Below, piece after piece: positions 1 to 7,388 of a DNA stretch of 64,000 bases (positions within the stretch are counted from its first letter, which is position 1; each line of letters opens with the position of its first letter). The stretch is from Balneolaceae bacterium (GTDB lineage Bacteria; Bacteroidota; Rhodothermia; Balneolales; Balneolaceae): positions 97,349-161,348 of the forward strand of contig JAGYJQ010000005.1 of NCBI GenBank assembly GCA_018401935.1. Reading direction: 5' to 3'. The notes below the pieces were generated by a model. That model searched no databases, was not told where the DNA came from, and saw only the letters and a list, made by a program, of their open reading frames with translations. Position numbers and translations under genes: made by a program.

Positions 1-413
1 ATGAGCAGAATTTCTCTGTATCTAAAGGTCAATTACCCTGGCCTGTAAGTTCCACAACTGTATCAAAGAAATTTGGTATCACTCGAAATCCTTTATACGG
101 TACCAGAACGGAACACCCAGGAATTAATATTGTTACCCGCGCTGGGGAAGAAGTTCGTGTAGTTTCCGATGGGTATGTCTTCGCGATACAGCCTTTACCA
201 GGATATGGTAACGTGGTCTTTGTTAAGCATGGCTCATACTACACTGTATATGGAAATTTGAGTGAGATTTACGTCAATAGTTCAACCATTCTACGGGCAG
301 GAAGTCCCGTTGGGCGGGCGGGCACCGTAGAATCGGAAATGGGAGAAAGTATCTTTTTTGCCGTACGAAAAAACAGTACCAATTTGAATCCAGAAGAGTG
401 GCTAACCAAATGA
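1..413 (+). CDS. EnvC-like LytM (M23) domain protein, C-terminal part
   Basis: The open frame enters the window from the left (first full codon at base 3) and ends with TGA at 411-413, so only the last ~136 residues are visible. They form a LytM/peptidase M23 domain: an LPWPV entry, an FG turn, 'EHPGINI', 'PGYGNVV', 'HGSYYTVYGNL', and a final 'NPEEWL' typical of EnvC/NlpD-type domains. The zinc ligands look degraded: the usual H-x-G-x-D is H-P-G-I-N, and the final H of the H-x-H pair is N in 'VYGNL'. Such inactive LytM domains (EnvC family) activate amidases at the division septum instead of cutting peptidoglycan. The N-terminal coiled coil expected for EnvC lies outside the window. Family is likely; the exact role is inferred. 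Confidence 0.8.
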   Translation, partial: EQNFSVSKGQLPWPVSSTTVSKKFGITRNPLYGTRTEHPGINIVTRAGEEVRVVSDGYVFAIQPLPGYGNVVFVKHGSYYTVYGNLSEIYVNSSTILRAGSPVGRAGTVESEMGESIFFAVRKNSTNLNPEEWLTK

Positions 414-907
414 TTGATACCGAGCAATTACCTCGAATGGCCTTCTATACCTCTGGTTTGTTGGTGGTTTCTGGAGCTTTTACTATTTTTTCATCAGAGT
501 TATTTCCATATGTACTAACATCTTTACTGCATACCATTGGTATATTTCTTGGACTCGGTCTGGTTTATTTTAACATGATCCGGTTAAGTGCTCGCAGGTA
601 TATGCGCCGACTAGATGGACCCTCAAAGATGCCATGGGTTTTTGCGGTCTTAATTGGAGGGCTTCCCTTATTTTGGATTACTATCTATGATACAGGTTGG
701 CCTTTAGCCACTCTTTTGATATATGCCGGAATAATCCTATTCTTTAGTTCCTTAGGTGCTCATTTAGGTCAAAAAGCAGGCCATAAAGCCCAACAACAAT
801 TTCGTGAGCAACTACAGGCCTATCTAGAAAAAGTTCACGCACAACAAACTGAAAACTCTCCAGGATTACCCGACCATGAATCAACTAATCGCTCAACTAC
901 GCCTTAG
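410..907 (+). CDS. small polytopic membrane protein of unknown function
   Basis: About 165 residues. The start used is the ATG at 410, which overlaps the upstream stop codon (ATGA), a common sign of translational coupling; a GTG at 398 is an alternative start in the same frame. Roughly four hydrophobic segments are visible (about residues 12-32, 36-57, 76-96 and 101-120). A basic stretch 'SARRYMRRLDG' lies between the second and third. The soluble tail is rich in Gln, His and Lys. I do not recognise a family. Its position directly behind an EnvC-like gene hints at a cell-envelope role, but that is only context. Confidence 0.7.
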   Translation: MIDTEQLPRMAFYTSGLLVVSGAFTIFSSELFPYVLTSLLHTIGIFLGLGLVYFNMIRLSARRYMRRLDGPSKMPWVFAVLIGGLPLFWITIYDTGWPLATLLIYAGIILFFSSLGAHLGQKAGHKAQQQFREQLQAYLEKVHAQQTENSPGLPDHESTNRSTTP

Positions 908-2297
908 CACATTCTTTAGCCTTTTACTCATTACCTCAATTAGTTCTGGCTTTACATGGGCTCAAGACTCCTCTGATAATACCAATGTTTCAACATCTTG
1001 GACTCCAGAAGAGTTACATACTGTAGGTACTGCGGCCTCTGCTGAACAACTAGAATATTACATCCGCCAATTAGCGGGTTTCGGCACGCGTCACACCTTA
1101 TCCGATACCGTTTCGAATACCCGAGGCATCGGTGCAGCTCGGCGTTGGATCAAAGCAGAGTTTGAAAAAATATCAGAGGAATGTGGCGGATGTTTAGAGG
1201 TCTTTTATGTTTCAGGAATCGTTGAACCCCAAAACCGGATACCAGAAGCTACTAATGTTGTGAATGTAGTAGCTATACAACGTGGCTATGCCGATCCCAA
1301 CCGATTCGTGGTAATGAGTGGTGATATTGATTCTCGTGTTTCTGATCCAAACAATGGAACTTCAGACTCTCCAGGTGCCAATGATAATGCCTCAGGTATG
1401 GCAGGAGCTATTGAGGCAGCTCGTGTTCTTTCTAAATACCAATTTCCATCCTCCATCATTTATACCGGACTATCTGGAGAAGAGCAAGGATTACTAGGCG
1501 GCAAGATCTTAGCCGATTATGCCATCGAAAATGAATGGGATATTAAAGGTGTGTTAAATAATGATATGATTGGAAATATCAAGGGCATTAACGGAGTCAT
1601 TGATAATACCACTGCGCGGGTATTTTCAGAGGGTACTCGGTATGTAGAAACCGAACGGGAGGCACGAATGCGAAGATTTACAGGCGGTGAGGTGGACTCC
1701 CCATCTCGAAATTTAGCCCGTTATGTAGATCTTATGGCGGACCGATACATTCCCAATTTGGATGTAATGATGATTTATCGCTTAGATCGTTTCGGTCGCG
1801 GGGGGCATCATAGGCCCTTTAATGAGGTCGGTTTTCCTGCCGTTCGCATCATGGAAACCAATGAAAATTATGTAATGCAGCATCAAGATATCCGAGAGGA
1901 AGACGGTATCAAGTATGGTGATACGATAGACGGAGTAGATTTTGATTATGCCGCTAAACTTACCAATCTAAATGCCGTTGTAATGGCCAGTATGGCTTGG
2001 GCTCCTGCACCCCCAGCGAATGTTCAAATTCAAGGGGCTGTTCAACCCAGCACTACCCTATCTTGGAAAGCCTTGGACCCAACAAAAAACCCTCAGCTAG
2101 CAGGGTATAAAATTTATTGGAGACTCACCGACTCCAATCAGTGGCAATGGAGTACCTTTGTGCCCGCTGATGTGATGAAACACACCCTCGAGAATGTGGT
2201 CATCGACAATTACTACTTTGGTGTCGCCGCTGTTTCTAAAGCTGGCTTTGAAAGTCCTGTAGTTTTCCCAGGGCCTGCGGGTTCGTTTGGTGATTAA
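876..2297 (+). CDS. secreted M28-family metallopeptidase with C-terminal FnIII-like domain
   Basis: 473 residues with an N-terminal signal peptide ending near 'FTWAQ'. The middle carries the M28 aminopeptidase pattern: 'SPGANDNASG' (metal Asp170), 'SGEEQGL' (Glu202/203), 'NNDMIG' (Asp230) and 'GGHHRPF' (His311 or 312). The first ligand motif, normally H-x-D-S, reads D-I-D-S at 150-153, so the usual His is replaced by Asp. Residues from about 380 resemble a fibronectin type III domain ('PPANVQIQGAV', 'LAGYKIYWR'). The start codon lies 32 bases inside the preceding gene, so the two are probably co-transcribed. Likely a periplasmic or secreted aminopeptidase; activity is uncertain because of the ligand change. 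Confidence 0.88.
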   Translation: MNQLIAQLRLSTFFSLLLITSISSGFTWAQDSSDNTNVSTSWTPEELHTVGTAASAEQLEYYIRQLAGFGTRHTLSDTVSNTRGIGAARRWIKAEFEKISEECGGCLEVFYVSGIVEPQNRIPEATNVVNVVAIQRGYADPNRFVVMSGDIDSRVSDPNNGTSDSPGANDNASGMAGAIEAARVLSKYQFPSSIIYTGLSGEEQGLLGGKILADYAIENEWDIKGVLNNDMIGNIKGINGVIDNTTARVFSEGTRYVETEREARMRRFTGGEVDSPSRNLARYVDLMADRYIPNLDVMMIYRLDRFGRGGHHRPFNEVGFPAVRIMETNENYVMQHQDIREEDGIKYGDTIDGVDFDYAAKLTNLNAVVMASMAWAPAPPANVQIQGAVQPSTTLSWKALDPTKNPQLAGYKIYWRLTDSNQWQWSTFVPADVMKHTLENVVIDNYYFGVAAVSKAGFESPVVFPGPAGSFGD

Positions 2298-2362
2298 TCT
2301 GGTAGGTGACTATTCTGGCTGGTGATTAATCTGGTTGATGACTAGTCTGGTTGATGACTAGC
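2283..2362. repeat. degenerate 16-bp tandem repeat, five units
   Basis: Five consecutive 16-base units fill the gap between two convergent genes: TCGTTTGGTGATTAAT, CTGGTAGGTGACTATT, CTGGCTGGTGATTAAT, CTGGTTGATGACTAGT and CTGGTTGATGACTAGC. The first unit contains the stop codon of the M28 peptidase gene, so the array seems to have grown from the gene's 3' end. The last two units differ at one base only, which suggests a recent duplication. No function is known. Confidence 0.85.
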
Positions 2363-2366
2363 TTGT

Positions 2367-3932
2367 CTACATAGCCACTATTTTAACCTTTCTTTTAAGT
2401 ACTTCGGAAAGGAGATAGGATTTTCTCATGGCCCCCCAAATCTCAAGACTAGGCTCGTCAATGGTTTGAATATAAATCGCACAAGTCTTACTGTCTAGTT
2501 CAACTCTCAAGTCATGTACATTTTGATAATGACTACGATCTAAGCCGTCCGCTACGCGTAATAAACCCGATAACCGCATAATTTTTTTTCGTATATCTTT
2601 GGGTAGAGCGGCGAATTCTTCATGTCTTTTTTTAGGAGTAGACCGGCGGTGATACCGGGCTACATGCCCCATGATCGCAATTTCTTCTTCTTTGAATCCT
2701 TTTAAATCAGCGTTCAATATAAGATATAGGGCATGCTTATGATGCTTGGAATGAGAAATATGATACCCAATATCATGCATGAGCGATGCATACTCTAATA
2801 ACTCTCTATCTTCGGCACGCAACTTTAATGAATCCTTCAGGGCATCAAATAATTTTAATGCCAAATTAGTGACTTGAGTAGAATGTTGTTCATGCCAGTT
2901 ACACTTTCTAAGTAATTCAAAAACACTCCTACGGCGTGGATCAGACGCAGCGCCACCAGGCAACCCAATAAATTCTTTCTTTAAGTATCTAATAATCATT
3001 CCCTCTCTAAGGGCTTGGGTAGAAATACGAACAGACTTCAACCCAAATTCATCCATCAGGTATCGAACCAATATCATGCCTGTATTAATAAAATCGACTC
3101 GTTTTTCATCTAAACCAGGTATTCCTTGGCGTTCGATTCTATCTAACTTTATAAATGAGTTATAAAATCGTTTAAAGTCTTTACTACTAAAACTCCATTC
3201 ATTTAGAGTAAACGATTCGATATCCAAACCCTGGTCAGCGGCCATCATTAACGCGATATTTTGCATTGTCCCGGACGAACCTATGATATGTTCCGTTGGC
3301 CATTGACTCAAGGCTTCTTGAACTGAAAGTAAACTTTGTTTGTAATACGCTTTAATTTGGTCAATCTGTTCTTCAGATATGGGATCGTCAGGATTAAACT
3401 GATCCGTCATTCTAGAAACCCCAATTTTAAGCGATTTTAAAAAGTGAAACTCATCCTTATTACCAAGGATAAACTCCACACTACCCCCTCCTATATCGAC
3501 CATTAAAACAGGCTTATCCTCTAATCGGAGTCCATGCTGTACCGCATACCCAATAAGCTCGGCCTCCATACTTCCAGGAATTGCTCGAATTTTTATCCCC
3601 ACATCATCAATGCTGCGTTGAATAAATTCCCCCCCATTCTCTGCCTCCCGAATAGCACTTGTTGCATAGGCCAATATTTCATCAACCTGATAGCTATCGC
3701 AGAGTATCTTAATTTTATGCAAAGCAGAAAGCCCTCTGTTTATGGCTTCAGGTGACAATCTACGACCAATACCCTCCTTAGCTAGGACCACCATTTCTTT
3801 AAGATCATCGATACGCCGGAAACTTCCATCGGACATTATTTCGACCACCACCACATGAAATGAGTTGGTTCCTAGGTCAATAGCGGCAATTTTTTTTAGA
3901 GAGCTGGGTTTGTTTATACTGAGTCCAATCAT
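2367..3932 (-). CDS. ppx: exopolyphosphatase / guanosine pentaphosphate phosphatase family (Ppx/GppA) with HD domain
   Basis: 521 residues. The N-terminal actin-like fold shows the phosphate-binding motifs 'AAIDLGTNSFH' (about 16-26) and 'VLMVDIGGGSVEF'. A C-terminal HD domain follows ('LMHDIGYHISHSKHHKHA', then 'RVADGLDRSH'), giving the full-length Ppx architecture near 500 residues. The enzyme removes terminal phosphates from polyphosphate and/or pppGpp and so links to stringent and phosphate-stress physiology. The gene is divergent from ypdA and convergent with the peptidase gene. Whether polyphosphate or pppGpp is preferred cannot be told from the sequence. Confidence 0.93.
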   Translation of the reverse strand: MIGLSINKPSSLKKIAAIDLGTNSFHVVVVEIMSDGSFRRIDDLKEMVVLAKEGIGRRLSPEAINRGLSALHKIKILCDSYQVDEILAYATSAIREAENGGEFIQRSIDDVGIKIRAIPGSMEAELIGYAVQHGLRLEDKPVLMVDIGGGSVEFILGNKDEFHFLKSLKIGVSRMTDQFNPDDPISEEQIDQIKAYYKQSLLSVQEALSQWPTEHIIGSSGTMQNIALMMAADQGLDIESFTLNEWSFSSKDFKRFYNSFIKLDRIERQGIPGLDEKRVDFINTGMILVRYLMDEFGLKSVRISTQALREGMIIRYLKKEFIGLPGGAASDPRRRSVFELLRKCNWHEQHSTQVTNLALKLFDALKDSLKLRAEDRELLEYASLMHDIGYHISHSKHHKHALYLILNADLKGFKEEEIAIMGHVARYHRRSTPKKRHEEFAALPKDIRKKIMRLSGLLRVADGLDRSHYQNVHDLRVELDSKTCAIYIQTIDEPSLEIWGAMRKSYLLSEVLKRKVKIVAM

Positions 3933-4015
3933 AGTCGCCTAAGCTACAAAAGTGTTCGCAATTGTACACCTTAGAATTTTTTATCTTTATATCTCTCATT
4001 AAGCACAAGATCACT

Positions 4016-4972
4016 ATGGTTATAATCATTGGCGCAGGCCCTATTGGACTGGCAACCGGAATAGAATTAAAAAAACGAAACATACCTTTTATTATCATTG
4101 AGCGAGGTTGTTTGGTCCAATCCCTATATAACTATCCGGTAAACATGACCTTCTTTTCCACCTCAGACAAGCTCGAGATAGGGGGGATTCCCTTTATTTC
4201 CCATAGCTTTAAACCAACACGTAGCGAAGCTCTGGAGTATTATCGGCGCGCCGCCCAGCACTACGATTTGCCCGTTCGACTCTACGAATCTGTCGAAGGG
4301 CTAAGTGGAGATACTGGACAATACATCGTTCATACTACAAAAGGTGATTACGAAGCCTCTAAAATAGTGATTGCCACTGGTTTTTACGGAACTCCAAATA
4401 AGATGGGTATTCCCGGTGAAGACTTACCAAAGGTTCAGCATTATTTCAAAGAAGCCCATCCATATGCCTGGCAAAAAGTTTTGGTGGTTGGAGCGGGCAA
4501 TTCAGGGGTAGATGTGGCGCTAGAATGTTACCGATCAGGCGCCGAGGTATCAATGGCCATTCGCTATCCTGAGGTTAAACCTACGGTCAAATATTGGGTG
4601 AAACCTGACATTGAAAATCGGATTCAAAAAGGTGAAATTACAGCCTATATGAACAGTGAATTGGTAGAAATAAGAGAGGGTGAAGTGGATCTTAGCACCC
4701 CGAATGGGATAATAACTATAGAGAACGATTTTGTGTTAGCAATGACAGGATATCGCCCCAATTACACCCTGTTAGATCTTTTGGGAATTGACTATTCCAC
4801 CGACGAATTGTGTATCCCCGTGCATGATGAGCACCATTTAGAAACCAATAGGAAAGGAATCTATGTCGCTGGGGTGGTGTGTGCTGGGCTTCAGACCAGT
4901 AAACTGTTTATTGAAAATTCAAGGGTGCATGCGGAGCAGATTGCCTCGCATATAGAGCAGTCGATGGATTAG
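4016..4972 (+). CDS. ypdA: YpdA-family putative bacillithiol disulfide reductase
   Basis: 318 residues from the ATG at 4016, chosen because 'MVIIIGAGPIGLATG' puts the FAD-binding GxGxxG at the very N-terminus; the upstream extension to 3962 has no family character. YpdA-specific 'NMTFFSTSDKLEIGGIPF' follows, then a second Rossmann motif 'VLVVGAGNSGVDVALE' for NADPH, and a C-terminal 'GIYVAGVVCAG'. YpdA is a flavin-dependent NADPH oxidoreductase that reduces oxidised bacillithiol (BSSB). The bacillithiol biosynthesis gene bshA in this window (52535-53671) supports the assignment. Cytoplasmic. Confidence 0.9.
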   Translation: MVIIIGAGPIGLATGIELKKRNIPFIIIERGCLVQSLYNYPVNMTFFSTSDKLEIGGIPFISHSFKPTRSEALEYYRRAAQHYDLPVRLYESVEGLSGDTGQYIVHTTKGDYEASKIVIATGFYGTPNKMGIPGEDLPKVQHYFKEAHPYAWQKVLVVGAGNSGVDVALECYRSGAEVSMAIRYPEVKPTVKYWVKPDIENRIQKGEITAYMNSELVEIREGEVDLSTPNGIITIENDFVLAMTGYRPNYTLLDLLGIDYSTDELCIPVHDEHHLETNRKGIYVAGVVCAGLQTSKLFIENSRVHAEQIASHIEQSMD

Positions 4973-5012
4973 TGTGTTAGCCTAGAAAGCTCAATTCATG
5001 GACATAAAAAAA

Positions 5013-5110
5013 GGGCAAGCGACCCATATCACGTCGCTACGACCAGATTACCGCTGCTGCATTCCTGCCCTGACGGAGTTCAAAGGGAGCTGACTGTATG
5101 GGACTTGCCC
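5013..5110 (-). ncRNA. ffs: signal recognition particle RNA, small bacterial type (4.5S)
   Basis: Read on the minus strand, a 98-base RNA is closed by GGGCAAG at its 5' end pairing with CTTGCCC at its 3' end, and CCCATA pairs with TATGGG inside. The apical part holds the conserved SRP core: GTCAGGGCAGGAATGCAGCA, with a GGAA tetraloop flanked by GCA/TGC and the AGCAG side that binds Ffh. A run of seven T (plus-strand A at 5006-5012) follows directly and would act as a terminator. The RNA works with Ffh in co-translational membrane targeting. It sits 55 bases downstream of the cyclase gene and on the same strand. Confidence 0.92.
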
Positions 5111-5165
5111 GAATAGTTAAGATACGACCTTTTTAGGCGAAGTCTCAAGGAAAATTCCGACTATT

Positions 5166-7325
5166 TTATTTGCTCGTCATTACAAATACTCCATCCCAAT
5201 CTGAAGATGGTGGATTTTGCATCATTGCCTGGCATCGTTCTATAAATAACTGGGATGGATTTTGAGCATTCCATTCTAATTGTTCTGATTGTTTGAACAA
5301 GCCAAGTGCGGTATTGAAATCTCCTCTAAAATATGCATCCATTCCCTGATGATAGGTGCCAATTGCATCAAGCTTGCGCTGGTCTGCATCGTCCCGAAGC
5401 CCCGCAATTTCATATACTTTGACAGGCTTAGTTCGACCTTTGACTATTATGTTGTCCAAGAGCCTAAAGACACACTCATCCCCGTATTGTTCTGCTTCCT
5501 GCTTCGTAGTCTCCGTTACCATGGTAAATACGTGATACGCTTTGGCTCCACTTTCACATCTAGCAGCCAAATTAACATTATCGCCCATCATGGTATAGTT
5601 AAACCTTCGCAGCGAACCCATATTCCCCGTAACCATATCACCGGTGTTAATACCCATCCGGTGTTGCATAGTATGCACAATATCCGGCCAGTTTTCTGTC
5701 GCCCATTTTGCTCGTAATTCGGCCAACTGCTTATCCATAAGTTGAGAGGTTAGACATGCTTTATAGGCATGATCGTTCATAGGCACTGGTGCCCCAAAAA
5801 ATGCTACAATAGCATCTCCAATAAACTTATCCAGTGTTCCCCCTTGGTCATTTATTATATCGGTCATAGCTGTCAGATATTCATTGATGAGCAATACCAA
5901 CTTTTTAGGCTCCAACTTTTCTGAAAAACTTGAGAAGGACACGATATCCGAAAAGAATGCCGAAATATAGCTATCCTCTCCCCCTAACTTAGGTTCTTCC
6001 CCCGAATCGATCATTTGATTCACCAAGGTAGGTGATACATAGGAAGAGAACATCCCTTGTATTCTACGCTTTTCTCGTTGCTCATTTACAAATTCATAGG
6101 CAACCGTACCAATCTGACCTACAAATACGGTAATCATGACCCCGGTGACATACAAGAAAAATTGTTGATGTAAGAAAAGCTGAAGCGCTACGAAGTAGTA
6201 TCCCACCATTATTGTCACCATAAATGGGAAACCCAATGCTGGACCAAAACGACGATTAAAAAAAATGACCAGAATCGTAAGTAAAATCATTAGAACCACA
6301 TTGGAACGATTAGTCTGCTTTTTTAAGTAATTTCCATCTAACATAGTCTGCAATGCATGGGCATGGATCTCGTATCCTGGCCTTGGCTGCTCGGCGGTGG
6401 AAAAAGGCGTTGGATGAAAATCCTGCAAGGTGGGCATAGTTGCCCCAACAATCACAATCTTATCTTTAAACACCTCATCATACAAAAGTCCCGTCTTTGT
6501 AAGTGGATCTTCAAACAAGTTTAGCTCAAAAGCCTCCGCCTCCATTACGGTAGTATATGAGGTGTCATCGATAACCTGTTCGTAATTTATGACTCGAAAC
6601 AAACCCTCAGGCCCGTAATAATTAATAATGAAATGAGTAGGACTGGATTTTTCTACCTCATAAGGGCCTACCTGAAAATACGGCTCATTGGTAGCGATCA
6701 ATGGATCTATGTAGGATGAATCGGTAAACACTCGAACACCTTCCAAAGCCAATGAATAGATACTTTGATCTCGGTAATTATTCCCAAAGGTATAATTTCG
6801 AATAAAGCCATCTAAATCGGGAGTAGTTTTTACAAGCGCAAATGGATTGGGATTATTGTTCCTAAGCAGGGGGATGGGAAATATCGGGTTAAATTGTACC
6901 GCATCATTTCGTTGAATGAGCTCTATGTCACCAGAAAGTACCACATTGCCATATTTTGACATAGCTGCTGCAAACAGGGAATCATTTTTAGGGGAATAGC
7001 TGTCATTTTGGGAGAAAATAACGTCGAATAGAATGGCTTTCGCTCCTGCCCGGTTAAGGTTGTGTACCAACCGAGCATGTAGATCTGAAGGCCAAGGCCA
7101 TTTCTCTGGTATCTCAGAATCAGCCTTTTCACTTATGGCCACTAGCACAATGGGTGAATCTTCCACGGAGAGCGGACCCCTGATTTCAAAAAATTGATCC
7201 CGTAGAGAGAGTTCTATCCGCTGAACCGCAGGTAACATGGAGACACTTATTGACACCAACAAGGTTATAAAAAGGATAAATATGTATATCCAAATAGGTT
7301 TTTTCTTTTTGTTGGTTTGAGCCAT
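5166..7325 (-). CDS. CHASE2-domain membrane adenylate cyclase (class III)
   Basis: 719 residues: an N-terminal membrane anchor (about 11-32), an extracytoplasmic CHASE2 sensor (about 35-330, starting 'RDQFFEIRGP'), about three more membrane segments (345-408), then a class III cyclase domain (about 450-640). Catalytic features are intact: metal Asp460 ('FFSDIVSF') and Asp504 ('FIGDAIV'), adenine-selecting Lys500 and Asp582, and transition-state Asn585/Arg589 in 'GDNVNLAAR'. These residues predict ATP rather than GTP as substrate, giving cAMP. A short TPR-like tail follows. It is the last protein gene of a four-gene unit with an outer-membrane protein and a FecR-domain protein, so the CHASE2 domain probably reads an envelope signal. 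Confidence 0.92.
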   Translation of the reverse strand: MAQTNKKKKPIWIYIFILFITLLVSISVSMLPAVQRIELSLRDQFFEIRGPLSVEDSPIVLVAISEKADSEIPEKWPWPSDLHARLVHNLNRAGAKAILFDVIFSQNDSYSPKNDSLFAAAMSKYGNVVLSGDIELIQRNDAVQFNPIFPIPLLRNNNPNPFALVKTTPDLDGFIRNYTFGNNYRDQSIYSLALEGVRVFTDSSYIDPLIATNEPYFQVGPYEVEKSSPTHFIINYYGPEGLFRVINYEQVIDDTSYTTVMEAEAFELNLFEDPLTKTGLLYDEVFKDKIVIVGATMPTLQDFHPTPFSTAEQPRPGYEIHAHALQTMLDGNYLKKQTNRSNVVLMILLTILVIFFNRRFGPALGFPFMVTIMVGYYFVALQLFLHQQFFLYVTGVMITVFVGQIGTVAYEFVNEQREKRRIQGMFSSYVSPTLVNQMIDSGEEPKLGGEDSYISAFFSDIVSFSSFSEKLEPKKLVLLINEYLTAMTDIINDQGGTLDKFIGDAIVAFFGAPVPMNDHAYKACLTSQLMDKQLAELRAKWATENWPDIVHTMQHRMGINTGDMVTGNMGSLRRFNYTMMGDNVNLAARCESGAKAYHVFTMVTETTKQEAEQYGDECVFRLLDNIIVKGRTKPVKVYEIAGLRDDADQRKLDAIGTYHQGMDAYFRGDFNTALGLFKQSEQLEWNAQNPSQLFIERCQAMMQNPPSSDWDGVFVMTSK

Positions 7326-7388
7326 ACTCCAAGTTTTTTAAACGCAGCTGTTAATGTCTAATTAAAAAGTAGCAAAAAATGATTAGGG

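Noticed and set aside
5289..5717. Plus-strand open frame of 142 codons opposite the cyclase domain
   Set aside because: Antisense shadow of a conserved catalytic domain; no recognised domain or start signal.
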